From DASWIP01 sp036397635 (GTDB taxonomy: Bacteria; Actinomycetota; AC-67): 34,374 nt of DNA. The translations under genes were made by a program, and so were the position numbers. Under the pieces are notes generated by a model. The model did no database searches and had not been told where the DNA came from. It was given only the letters and a program-made list of their open reading frames with translations. Of this stretch, positions 1 through 7,970 are shown piece after piece. Location: positions 1-34,374 of the forward strand of contig DASWIP010000034.1 of the NCBI GenBank assembly GCA_036397635.1, read 5' to 3'. Every line of letters starts with the position of its first letter. The first letter of the stretch is position 1.

Positions 1-1
1 G

Positions 2-142
2 TTCGCGATGGTCATGCGCTCGGTAGACCGGCTGTTCGAGCTGCTCGACGACGAGACGCGCGTCTCCCCCGGCCACGGCCTGGACACGACCATCGGCCGC
101 GAACGGCAGTACGTGGAGGTCTGGCGCGCGCGCGGCTGGTAG
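2..142 (+). CDS. MBL-fold metallo-hydrolase, C-terminal fragment
   Basis: Only the last 46 residues lie in the window; the gene begins upstream of base 1. The visible tail reads FAMVMRSVDRLFELLDDETR and continues through V-S-P-G-H-G, T-T-I-G-R-E-R and ends ARGW before a TAG stop at 140-142. The PGHG motif followed by TTIGRER is the usual C-terminal signature of glyoxalase II-like metallo-beta-lactamase-fold hydrolases, where the His is a metal ligand. The fold assignment is therefore fairly good, but the substrate cannot be known from this fragment. An 8-bp inverted repeat follows 3 bases after the stop. Confidence 0.65.
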   Translation, partial: FAMVMRSVDRLFELLDDETRVSPGHGLDTTIGRERQYVEVWRARGW

Positions 143-145
143 GCA

Positions 146-175
146 GGAACGATAGGGCACACGCCGAATCGTTCC
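146..175. repeat. Perfect 8-bp inverted repeat in front of the secreted binding-protein gene
   Basis: GGAACGAT (146-153) and ATCGTTCC (168-175) are perfect reverse complements separated by 14 bases. The repeat fills the 36-base gap between the MBL stop codon and the ATG at 179. It could be a weak terminator for the upstream gene, an operator, or a hairpin close enough to the start codon to limit ribosome access. No T-tract follows it, and no clear Shine-Dalgarno sequence is visible for the downstream gene. Confidence 0.5.
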
Positions 176-178
176 GAC

Positions 179-1753
179 ATGAGGATGCGGTGGCGAGCCT
201 TGCAGACGCTGGTGGCGGTGACGCTCGCCGCCGGCACTGCGCCATCGGGTGCCGTTCCGATCGGCCCGCCGACGATCTCGTTCGACGCCATCCGAACAGG
301 CGGATCCACCTACCGGCTGATCGCCACCGCGGAAGACCCGGACGGCCAGATCGTCGAGATGAGCCTATGCGCGGGAACGTCATGCGAGGCGTGGTCGGAG
401 GTCTCCCCGGGTCCCGGCGAGCTGCTCGCCTGCGTCACGGGCGATCAGGAAGTCATCGAGATCATCCACACGTTCCCAGGCCCAGGGATCTACGAGGTCA
501 CCACCCGCGCGACCGGCGAAGGCTGCCCGCTGCTCGGCGCGCGCGAGCATGTGGAAGAGGTGTTCACGGTGGAGGTCCCGGACCTTCCTGATCCCGGCGA
601 CCCGCCGCCCCATCAGCCGATCGCGTGCGCCGATCCGGGCACGCCCACGTCGACAGCTCCCGGCGTCGACTCCGAGAGGGTCACGATCGCGATGACCATC
701 GAACTGAGCGATCCGCACGCCCGGGAGGTCTCGCAGGGGGCCATGGCGGCGGTCGAGGTGATCAACGCGCTCGGCGGCGTCTGCGATCGGATACTGCAGG
801 TGCTCGTCGCCGATGACGGTGGCGACACCCAAGAGCGCCGAGGCTACGTGAGGTTCTTCGAGGAGCGGGCTTTCGCGCTCGTGGGGCAGGAAGTCCAGGG
901 TGTGATCACGGATATCGAGGAAGCTGGGATGCCTGCCGTGGGCTCGTACGCAACCTCCCGCGACGAGTTTCCGACGACGTGGATCTGGCCGATCCGAGCG
1001 GGCAACGATTCGTTCGGCCGGATCGCGGTCGAGCACACCTATGGACAGGCTGCACGGCGATTCGGCGTCGTGTACGACACCACGACGCCCATCGGCACGG
1101 AGACGCGCGATGCGGTGGAAGCGGCGATCGCGGAACACGACGACGCCGTGCTGGTCGCATCGATCGGCGTGCAACCCTTCAGGCCGTCGTACAGCGCGGA
1201 GATCCAAGCTCTCAACACCGCATGCGATGGTGCATGCGACACGGTCCTCTATGCGATCGAGGAGGAGACCCTTATCACCTGGATGGCCGGCCGCCCGCAA
1301 CGCGCACGGATCGATGACATCCTTCATCCAACCTTGTTCGGTGAACGCGTCGCGGGCAACTGTGGTTCACCATGCCATGGGATGCTCGCCTTCGACGACG
1401 TCCACCCGCCGATCGGTTCCCATCCCGGCGAGGTTGCCCGCTACTGCGATGACCTGCGGAGCGTCGATCCGACGGCCGACTGCTGGAACCCAGCGACGCA
1501 AGCCGCGTACGCTGCCACGTTCGTTGCCGCGCGCGCGATGGGAACCGTGGGGGTCAACCTCACTCGCGATCGCCTCCGCGAGGTGCTCGCCACCGGGTCA
1601 TACGATCTGGCGATGCACGGCGAAGTGCTGTCGTGGGATCATCCACGCCGGCACGCAAACCGTTGGCTGCGGGGCTACTCGATCGTGATGGCGCAAGGGT
1701 CCTTCGTGGGATGGCGCACCGAAACGGGCTGGATCGAGGACCCGCGCGGCTGA
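179..1753 (+). CDS. Secreted Ig-like/PKD-type plus LivJ-like periplasmic-binding-fold protein
   Basis: The 524-residue product has an Arg-rich N-terminus and a hydrophobic signal segment (about residues 8-25, cleavage probably after a Gly-Ala-Val stretch) with no lipobox Cys. Residues about 30-125 look like a beta-sandwich of Ig or PKD type (PPTISFDA, then EDPDGQIVEMSL, with a P-G-I-Y-E-V-T motif near the end). A Pro-rich linker leads into a type-1 periplasmic-binding fold from about residue 165 (VTIAMTIELSD, AAVEVINALGG, LVADDGGDTQERR) in normal order. Several Cys pairs (ACDGAC, CGSPC) would suit disulfides outside the cell. No permease or ATPase genes adjoin it, so it may be a sensor or scavenging protein and not a transporter subunit. 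The ligand is unknown. It converges with the receiver gene 10 bases downstream. ATG 185 is an alternative start. Confidence 0.8.
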   Translation: MRMRWRALQTLVAVTLAAGTAPSGAVPIGPPTISFDAIRTGGSTYRLIATAEDPDGQIVEMSLCAGTSCEAWSEVSPGPGELLACVTGDQEVIEIIHTFPGPGIYEVTTRATGEGCPLLGAREHVEEVFTVEVPDLPDPGDPPPHQPIACADPGTPTSTAPGVDSERVTIAMTIELSDPHAREVSQGAMAAVEVINALGGVCDRILQVLVADDGGDTQERRGYVRFFEERAFALVGQEVQGVITDIEEAGMPAVGSYATSRDEFPTTWIWPIRAGNDSFGRIAVEHTYGQAARRFGVVYDTTTPIGTETRDAVEAAIAEHDDAVLVASIGVQPFRPSYSAEIQALNTACDGACDTVLYAIEEETLITWMAGRPQRARIDDILHPTLFGERVAGNCGSPCHGMLAFDDVHPPIGSHPGEVARYCDDLRSVDPTADCWNPATQAAYAATFVAARAMGTVGVNLTRDRLREVLATGSYDLAMHGEVLSWDHPRRHANRWLRGYSIVMAQGSFVGWRTETGWIEDPRG

Positions 1754-1763
1754 ACCGTGCTCC

Positions 1764-2123
1764 TCAGGCTGCGAGGGCGGCGACCGCCTCGAGCAACCGC
1801 TCGTGGTCGGTCTTGCCGATCACGGTGAGATCGTGGTCGACCTCGTCCTCCAGGCGGCGTGAGAGCTGCTCGTCGAGGCACGCCGAGAAGAAGATGATCG
1901 GCCCCAGGTATCCGCGACCCCGGAGGACGCGCGCGACGTCGAACCCCGACACCATCGGCATCCGCTGATCGAGCACCAGGACCCGGTGCTTGTCCGCATC
2001 GAACAGACCGAGCGCTTCCTCTCCGTCCGCCGCCTCGTCGACCTTCCAGCCGCAGGCCTCGAACATCAGCCTGAGCATCGTCCGGATGTCTTCCTCGTCA
2101 TCGACAACCAGGATCCCGTTCAT
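1764..2123 (-). CDS. Stand-alone CheY-like response regulator receiver
   Basis: This is a single receiver domain of about 119 residues with no output domain. It shows the acidic pair (VVDDEED), the phosphoacceptor Asp in LVLDQRMP, the Ser of the switch pair (FFSACLDE) and the conserved Lys (VIGKTD), so it should be phosphorylatable. The start chosen is ATG 2123 (MNGILVVDD), because GAGGAGAGG lies 2 bases upstream of it; an in-frame ATG at 2138 has no such site. The cognate kinase is not in the window. Single-domain receivers usually act by binding a partner protein or in a phosphorelay. It is transcribed divergently from the acyl-CoA dehydrogenase gene, with about 180 bases between them. Confidence 0.88.
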   Translation of the reverse strand: MNGILVVDDEEDIRTMLRLMFEACGWKVDEAADGEEALGLFDADKHRVLVLDQRMPMVSGFDVARVLRGRGYLGPIIFFSACLDEQLSRRLEDEVDHDLTVIGKTDHERLLEAVAALAA

Positions 2124-2240
2124 CGCCTCTCCTCGCATCCGCCATCCGCACCGTAGAACTGCGAAGAGCCGGTCGTCTGTGGCCCGGACTGACTATCCGC
2201 ACCACGACACGTCACGCAACGACACGAGGGCACACCCAAA

Positions 2241-2270
2241 GTGACCCGACGGCGCCCTCCCCGTTAGGGT
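2241..2270 (+). promoter_or_regulatory. Possible sigma-70 type promoter for the acyl-CoA dehydrogenase
   Basis: GTGACC (2241-2246) and TAGGGT (2265-2270) are separated by 18 bases and lie about 35 bases upstream of the GTG start at 2306. The elements match TTGACn and TAnnnT loosely. This is inference from base patterns only. Confidence 0.3.
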
Positions 2271-2305
2271 TGCGCGCGGGATGTCACAGACGGAGGAGGC
2301 GGATC

Positions 2306-3523
2306 GTGGAGTTCTCGTTCAGCGCGAAAGTCGAGGAGCTTCGCGAGAAGCTGCTCGACATGATGGAGTCGCACGTCTATCCGGCGGAGCCGATCGCGGC
2401 CGACCAGATCACCGCATCCGGCAACCCGGCGCATCACCCCGAGGTGCTCGAGGAGCTGAAGACCGAGGCGCGCAAGCGCGGCCTGTGGAACCTGTTCCTG
2501 CCGAACGAGCAGTGGGGCGCCGGCCTGACGAACCTGGAGTACGCGCCGCTCGCCGAGATCATGGGCCGCTCCCCCAGCCTCGCCCCCGAGGCGTGCAACT
2601 GCTCGGCGCCGGACACCGGCAACATGGAGCTGCTCGCGGAGTTCGGGACGGCCGAGCAGCAACAGCGATGGCTACAGCCCCTGCTCGAGGGTGAGATCCG
2701 CTCCTGCTTCGCCATGACCGAGCCGGATGTGGCGTCCTCCGATGCGACCAACATCTCCAGCAGGATCGCGCGCGACGGCGATCACTACGTGATCAACGGC
2801 CGGAAGTGGTGGACCAGCGGCGCGGGGCGCGCGCGCACCAAGCTGTGCATCTTCATGGGCGTGACCGATCCCGATGCGGATGCGTACCGGCGGCAATCGA
2901 TGGTGCTGGTCCCGATGGATACGCCCGGCGTGACCATCGTCCGCAACCTCCCGGTGTTCGGCTACCAGGACCGCGAGACGCACAGCGAAGTGATGTTCGA
3001 GGACGTGCGCGTGCCGGTCGGCAACCTGCTGGGGAACGAGGGAGACGGCTTCGCGATCGCGCAGGCGCGCCTCGGGCCGGGCCGGATCCACCATTGCATG
3101 CGGCTGATCGGCATGGCCGAGCGCGCGCTCGAGATGATGTGCTCGCGCGCGACCAAGCGCGTCGCGTTCGGGAAGGAGCTCGCGCGGCAAGGTGTCGTGC
3201 AGGAATGGATCGCCGACGCGCGCGTGGAGATCGAGATGGTCCGGCTGCTGGTGCTGAAGACGGCGTGGCTGATGGACTCGGTCGGCAACAAGGGAGCGCG
3301 GATCGAGATCTCCGCGATCAAGATCGCGGCGCCGCGGATGGCGACGCGCATCCTCGACCGGGCGATCCAGCTGCACGGCGGCGGCGGTGTCGCAGACGAC
3401 TTCCCCCTGGCGGCGATGTACGCGGGCGCGCGCACACTACATCTGGCCGACGGGCCGGACGAGGTGCACAAGATGGCGCTCGCGCGCCGCGAGCTCGGCC
3501 GCTACCTGCCCAAGCGGACGTGA
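2306..3523 (+). CDS. Acyl-CoA dehydrogenase (ACAD10/11-like)
   Basis: The 405-residue flavoenzyme would oxidise an acyl-CoA to the 2-enoyl-CoA, passing electrons to an electron-transfer flavoprotein. The order is an N-terminal helical domain, the middle beta domain with CFAMTEPDVASSD (FAD/substrate signature), and the C-terminal helical domain with GPGRIHHCMR, RVAFGKELARQG and QLHGGGGV. Near the end, ADGPDEVHK occupies the position where classical enzymes have the catalytic Glu loop; an Asp here is typical of the ACAD10/11-type branch. The GTG start at 2306 is preferred because GGAGGAGG precedes it by 5-6 bases; the reading frame extends 12 codons further upstream without a better site. Chain-length preference cannot be read from the sequence. 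It converges with the GGDEF-EAL gene with only 6 bases between stops. Confidence 0.92.
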   Translation: MEFSFSAKVEELREKLLDMMESHVYPAEPIAADQITASGNPAHHPEVLEELKTEARKRGLWNLFLPNEQWGAGLTNLEYAPLAEIMGRSPSLAPEACNCSAPDTGNMELLAEFGTAEQQQRWLQPLLEGEIRSCFAMTEPDVASSDATNISSRIARDGDHYVINGRKWWTSGAGRARTKLCIFMGVTDPDADAYRRQSMVLVPMDTPGVTIVRNLPVFGYQDRETHSEVMFEDVRVPVGNLLGNEGDGFAIAQARLGPGRIHHCMRLIGMAERALEMMCSRATKRVAFGKELARQGVVQEWIADARVEIEMVRLLVLKTAWLMDSVGNKGARIEISAIKIAAPRMATRILDRAIQLHGGGGVADDFPLAAMYAGARTLHLADGPDEVHKMALARRELGRYLPKRT

Positions 3524-3529
3524 GGGCGA

Positions 3530-5977
3530 TCAGCCTGCGATAGCGTGGATCGGCGCGACCGTCTCCCGGTCGGCCGCTCGCATCGCCCACGACAGCAGGG
3601 CGTCGCGCGTGAGCGGTTTGGCGATGTGGTAACCCTGCAACACGTGACAGCCGAGACCGCGCAGCGTCTGCGCGGCCTCCTCGGACGCGACACCTTCGGC
3701 AACGACCTCGAGGCCCAGGTTCCGCCCCAGCTCGACCGTCGACCGGACGATCACCGCGTCCCCCTCGTCCTCGAGCATCCCCAGCACGAACGAGCGGTCC
3801 ACCTTCAACTCTCGCACGGGCAACCGCTTCAGGTAGCCCAGCGACGAATACCCGGTCCCGAAGTCGTCGATCGACAAGCGCACCCCTAACGCATCCAGCG
3901 CGCCGAGGATCCGGATGGCCTGCTCGGGATCTTCGAGCAGGCTCCCCTCGGTGATCTCCAGCACGAGCGCCGACGCTGGGATGTTCCACCCACGCAGCAT
4001 CCCGGCGATCTGATCGGGGAGCCTGTCGTCGCGCAGCATGCGCGCCGACAAGTTCACCGATACGGGCACGTCCAGGCCGCGCTCACGCCACCACCGGTAG
4101 GCCTCGAAGGACTCCGCGAGGACCCAGCCGGTCAGCGGCTTTACCAGCCCGGTGTTCTCGGCGATGGGGATGAACACGTCGGGGCCGATCGCACCCTGGC
4201 GAGGATGCCGCCAGCGGCACAGCGCCTCGACACCGACCAGCTCGCGCGTCCGCGCATCGACCTTGGGCTGGAACGCGAGGGTGAGCTCGTCGCTGCCGAT
4301 CGCCCGCCGCAACTCACCGGCCAGGGCCAGCCGGCGTGGTGAGAATCCGTCGCGCTCGGGTGCGTACACGGCCGTGCCGATGCGCTCCTCTTTCGCGAGG
4401 TACATGGCGATGTCCGCTCGCTGAACGAGCGTGTCCGCATCGCCGCCGTGCGCGGGATAGGCTGCGATGCCGATGCTGGCGCCGAGATCGAGCATCAGGT
4501 CGTCGAGATTGAACGGCTCCTGGAGCACGTTCAGCACGCGCCCGGCCGTCTCGCGCGCGGTCTCCAGGTCGTCCAGCTCGCCGATCACGATCCCGAACTC
4601 ATCGCCGCCGAGTCGCGCCACCGTGCCGCCGGACTCGAACAGCGAGCCCAGCCGGGTCCCGATCTCGCGCAGCAGCATGTCTCCGGTCGTGTGCCCAAGC
4701 GTGTCGTTGACCTCTTTGAAGCGGTCGAGGTCGACGAGCATCACGGCGACCTTGCGGCCGGACGCGTGCGCGCGCGAGATCGCCTGATGCACGCGAGTGC
4801 GGAATAGCGTCCGGTTGGCGAGTCCCGTCAGCGGATCGTGCAGCGCGAGGTGCTCGTTGCGCGCCGCCTCACGCTTTAGCTCCTCGATCAGGCGAACGTT
4901 GGCAACCTCGATACCGGCATGGTTCGCGAAGGTCTCGAACAGTCGCAGATCGTGGTCCGCGAACGTCGTGGAATCGAGCTGCCGCCCTCCGACCACCATC
5001 ACGCCCATGACTCCGCTGGGACCTTGCATCGCCGCACCCATCAAGTCACGGACGCCGCGCGCCGCCGACGACTCCGAGCACATGCCGGCCGGCACCATCA
5101 CAGGGCTGGTCGTGGCGACGATCCGCTCAATCAGGGGGTCGTCGGCCCCCACGGCCACCGACCACGAGACGCCGTCGTCGTCCATCCGCGCGGACAGCGC
5201 CGTTCCGTCCCGTTCGAGCAGGACGACCTCGGCCACCCGGACCCGGAACGTCGCGCGTGCGTGCTCGAGGATCGGCGGGAGCACGCCATCGAGCGTGGTC
5301 GCGCCCCTGCCGAGCTGCGTCGATCGGTACAACGCGCTGAGTCCTTCCTGCCGCTGCCGCAGCGCTGCGTACGCTCGATAGCCGGCCAGGAGCGTCCCCG
5401 TCGACAAGGCCAGCAACCAGAGAGCGCGCGGATCCTGCATCAGCAGCGTCACCGCCATCAGTCCGACCGCGGTGTTCACGACGGTGCTCACGCTGCCGAC
5501 GGCCAACGCCTCGCGCGTCCCCGCCGCATCGCCACCACCTCCCGCCAGCCGGATCACGGCCGTGACCGTGACGGTCGCGGTCAGGTCCGCCATGGCGGTC
5601 GCCAGGAACGCGGCGAGCCATCCGATGGGCCCGAACGGGTCGGCCGTCGGCACGATCATGTGGAACACCACGAGTGCCACCGCCGTTTGCGCGGCGAAGT
5701 TCGCAAGGTTGAAGGCGATCTTGCGCGCGGGCTGACGCCGATTGACGAGCAGCGCGCACGCTGACCCGGCGAGTCGCCCGAGCAGTAGCACGTGCGGCGC
5801 CGCGAAGAAGAGCCCGAGGACCAGCGGGATCTCGGACAGTGAGAAGGTGTGCGCGTCCCGACGGAACTCCAGATGCACGACCACGCTCTCCGCCAGCCAG
5901 AATGCGACGGCCAGCATCGCCCATGGGATCAGCGGACGGGCGGGCGAAAGGTCCGCGTCGAGCGCGATCGCGCTCAA
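3530..5977 (-). CDS. Membrane-bound GGDEF-EAL c-di-GMP enzyme (start unresolved)
   Basis: The protein has about 7-8 N-terminal membrane helices, a GAF-like segment, then GGDEF and EAL domains. The GGDEF motif is intact (ARLGGDEFGIV), but the RxxD inhibitory site five residues before it is absent (ESGG there). The EAL domain keeps VGVEALCRW, EITEGSLLED, the DDFGTGYSS loop, LKVDRSF, VAEGV and QGYHIAKP, so both cyclase and phosphodiesterase activity are possible. The gene follows the secreted subtilisin on the same strand. TTG 5977 is the first conventional in-frame start after the protease stop, but it lies inside the first predicted helix. Comparison with the related protein at 34046 suggests translation really starts near 6097, where only an ATC codon is available. 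ATG 5917 is another option. The frame stays open to 6334 only because the protease repeat contains no stops. Confidence 0.9.
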   Translation of the reverse strand: MSAIALDADLSPARPLIPWAMLAVAFWLAESVVVHLEFRRDAHTFSLSEIPLVLGLFFAAPHVLLLGRLAGSACALLVNRRQPARKIAFNLANFAAQTAVALVVFHMIVPTADPFGPIGWLAAFLATAMADLTATVTVTAVIRLAGGGGDAAGTREALAVGSVSTVVNTAVGLMAVTLLMQDPRALWLLALSTGTLLAGYRAYAALRQRQEGLSALYRSTQLGRGATTLDGVLPPILEHARATFRVRVAEVVLLERDGTALSARMDDDGVSWSVAVGADDPLIERIVATTSPVMVPAGMCSESSAARGVRDLMGAAMQGPSGVMGVMVVGGRQLDSTTFADHDLRLFETFANHAGIEVANVRLIEELKREAARNEHLALHDPLTGLANRTLFRTRVHQAISRAHASGRKVAVMLVDLDRFKEVNDTLGHTTGDMLLREIGTRLGSLFESGGTVARLGGDEFGIVIGELDDLETARETAGRVLNVLQEPFNLDDLMLDLGASIGIAAYPAHGGDADTLVQRADIAMYLAKEERIGTAVYAPERDGFSPRRLALAGELRRAIGSDELTLAFQPKVDARTRELVGVEALCRWRHPRQGAIGPDVFIPIAENTGLVKPLTGWVLAESFEAYRWWRERGLDVPVSVNLSARMLRDDRLPDQIAGMLRGWNIPASALVLEITEGSLLEDPEQAIRILGALDALGVRLSIDDFGTGYSSLGYLKRLPVRELKVDRSFVLGMLEDEGDAVIVRSTVELGRNLGLEVVAEGVASEEAAQTLRGLGCHVLQGYHIAKPLTRDALLSWAMRAADRETVAPIHAIAG

Positions 5978-6086
5978 CGCGGCGGCCCCGGCGGCCAGCC
6001 CGCCCGTGAGCAGCCAGACGCGCGCGGCGGGCGGCCTCGCGTCGGCCGCGCGCTTCGGGCGCGCGCGGCCGACGCGAACAGCCGTT

Positions 6087-7970
6087 CTACGAAGGATCGT
6101 TCCCCCAGTACTCGCTCGACCAGCTGTTGGACGACCAGCTCCGGCCCTCCCACGACGAGGAGCTCCACGACCTGCCCTCCCAGGTGGTGCCGCTCCATGA
6201 GTCGCCGCTCCAGGAACGACCGGACCAGCTCCGGCCGCTCCAGTCCGTCCCGCTCCAGGAACGACCCGACCAGCTCCGGCCGCTCCAGCTCCGGCCGCTC
6301 CAATCGCCGTTCCACCAGAAGTAAAGGTCGTCATCGTGGTTCAGGTCGGCGATACCGTCGAGCAGATCCCAGGCTGCGACGAAGATGTCCTGCTCGCCCG
6401 TCAGCGCGACGCCGCTCTCCACCACGTGAACGGTGCCACGCGCGAGCTCGAGTGATCCGAGGCCGGTGGCCGGCAGATGCAACTGTTTCGCGAGCAGCGA
6501 CGAGGGCGTTTTCGCGCGCTTGGCCGCATTCAGATCGATCAACCCAGCGCCCTGTTCCCGCGCGGACGCGCTCGGGATCGAACGCGCGGTCGACCGCAGA
6601 ATCGCCTTGACCTGGTCCGGACCGAGGCCGGGACGCTGCTGCAGCAGCAGCGCCGCCGCGCCCGAAACCATCGCGGTCGCCTGCGATGTACCGCTGCCGC
6701 GGAAGAAGCGCTGATCGATCACGCCGGTCGGGTAGTTCACGTCGATGGCCGACCCCGGGTCGCGCAGGCTCTGGATCGACCGGCCCGGTGCCACCAGGTC
6801 GGGCGAGCGCAGCAGCGTTCCGTCTGCCGACCATCCGGGGACGGTATGTCCCGCCGTATCGCTGGTGCCGTCGGTCTGGGCTGCGCCGACCGCGATGACG
6901 AAAGGATCGGTCGCGGGGTTGTTCAGCTTGTCGTCGCCGAAGTTGCTGTTCCCGGCCGCCACCACCACGACGATCCCGGCCTCCCACGCCTGCTCGACGG
7001 CGTAGGCCAATGGGTCGGTCGCGTACGTCTGGAGCCCATCGGTTCCGAACGCGAGGTTGAGCACGCGGATGTTCAACCCCATCGCGGCGTCGGCGCGATG
7101 CTTGATCACCCAGTCGATCGCCGCGATCACCTGAGAGACGTCGGTCCGGCCTTGCGAGTCGGCGACCTTGACATTCACCAGGCGCGCACCCGGCGCGATC
7201 CCCTGGAAGTGAGGCGCCGAGGGCACCACGGGCTGAGGCGCGGCGTCGTCGCGGCCGGCGATGATCCCCGCCATGTGCGTCCCGTGGCCGAAGGTGTCCA
7301 GGTGGCGCGTCTCGTCGAACTGCGAGTCGTACGAGAGGTCCGGCCCATCGACGATCTTCCCGGACCGGGCCAGTCCATCCACCGGAACCACCCCGGTGTC
7401 GATCAGCGCGACATCGACACCGGCGCCCGTCACACCGGCGCCCCAGAACGAGTCGGCGTTCACGACGTCGGCGGCGATGCGGTACATCGAGTTCACATCG
7501 GTCGCCGCGTCGTACGTGCCACCGTCGCCGCCACCGTCGCCGCCACCGTCGCCACCACCACCACCGTCGCCACCACCACCACCGTCGCCGCCGCCCCCTC
7601 CTCCACCCTTCCCGCCACCTTTGCCGCCGCCGCCGCCGTCACGTCCCGGCTTCCCGGCGAACACGACACGCTGGTCCGGCCAGAGCGAGCGCACCGCCGG
7701 ATCGGCCGCGAGCGAGTCCAGCGCCTCAGGGGGAACCCTCGCCGCGTACCCGTTGAGCAGCTCGAGCCGCAGACCGACAACACCGCCCGCGGTCTCGACC
7801 GCGCCCGCGACCGCCTCGGTCCCACCCGGACGCCCACCGACGATGATCGAAACCAGATCGCTCCCGACGGCGGACGGAGTCACCGTCAGCGCAGCTCCCG
7901 CCAGCGCAACAGCGACGAGGAGCACCTTCGTTCGTCCCTGCTGGATCATGGGGGCGTGCTGGTCGAGCAT
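6087..7970 (-). CDS. Secreted S8 subtilisin-like protease with Trp-pentapeptide tail
   Basis: The 627-residue protein has a signal segment (about residues 15-37), an I9-like propeptide region to about 105, and a Gly-rich linker at about 111-152. The catalytic domain holds Asp191 (VALIDTGV), His229 (FGHGTHMAG), oxyanion Asn341 (VAAGNSN) and Ser429 (RGSGTSQAT). A C-terminal region follows whose last 70 residues are tandem five-residue units of W-S-G-R-S type: 14 Trp spaced exactly five apart. The triad is complete, so it should be an active exported serine protease. ATG 7970 is chosen because GAGGAAGG lies 7 bases upstream; an in-frame GTG at 7994 is weaker. The same protease plus membrane-protein arrangement recurs at 32394. 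The tail may bind cell wall or a partner protein; its function is not known. Confidence 0.92.
   Translation of the reverse strand: MLDQHAPMIQQGRTKVLLVAVALAGAALTVTPSAVGSDLVSIIVGGRPGGTEAVAGAVETAGGVVGLRLELLNGYAARVPPEALDSLAADPAVRSLWPDQRVVFAGKPGRDGGGGGKGGGKGGGGGGGDGGGGGDGGGGGDGGGDGGGDGGTYDAATDVNSMYRIAADVVNADSFWGAGVTGAGVDVALIDTGVVPVDGLARSGKIVDGPDLSYDSQFDETRHLDTFGHGTHMAGIIAGRDDAAPQPVVPSAPHFQGIAPGARLVNVKVADSQGRTDVSQVIAAIDWVIKHRADAAMGLNIRVLNLAFGTDGLQTYATDPLAYAVEQAWEAGIVVVVAAGNSNFGDDKLNNPATDPFVIAVGAAQTDGTSDTAGHTVPGWSADGTLLRSPDLVAPGRSIQSLRDPGSAIDVNYPTGVIDQRFFRGSGTSQATAMVSGAAALLLQQRPGLGPDQVKAILRSTARSIPSASAREQGAGLIDLNAAKRAKTPSSLLAKQLHLPATGLGSLELARGTVHVVESGVALTGEQDIFVAAWDLLDGIADLNHDDDLYFWWNGDWSGRSWSGRSWSGRSWSGTDWSGRSWSGRSWSGDSWSGTTWEGRSWSSSSWEGRSWSSNSWSSEYWGNDPS
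6105..6302 (-). repeat. 15-bp coding repeats specifying Trp pentapeptides (copy 1)
   Basis: Fourteen consecutive 15-base units encode W-[SE]-[GS]-x-x pentads, mostly W-S-G-R-S, with further variants W-S-G-T-D, W-E-G-R-S and W-S-S-N-S towards the C-terminus. Trp codons recur exactly every 15 bases. The consistent Trp and the drift at other positions suggest expansion by slippage followed by selection on the Trp and Gly. Confidence 0.92.
7518..7640 (-). repeat. Poly-glycine/aspartate coding tract
   Basis: This low-complexity tract encodes about 40 residues made almost only of Gly with spaced Asp and a few Lys, between the propeptide-like region and the catalytic domain of the protease. It is probably a flexible linker that lets the propeptide be removed. 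The DNA is built of GGY/GGC triplets and is prone to length change. Confidence 0.8.

Noticed and set aside
6098..6334. N-terminal 79-residue Gly/Ala-rich extension of the GGDEF-EAL frame
   Set aside because: It is a shifted reading of the protease Trp-pentad repeat, overlaps the protease by more than 240 bases and is low complexity. The true start is discussed as a finding.
6464..6478. LPATG inside the first protease
   Set aside because: It is internal, not followed by a hydrophobic segment and basic tail, and the paralogous protease has a different sequence at that place, so it is not a sorting signal.
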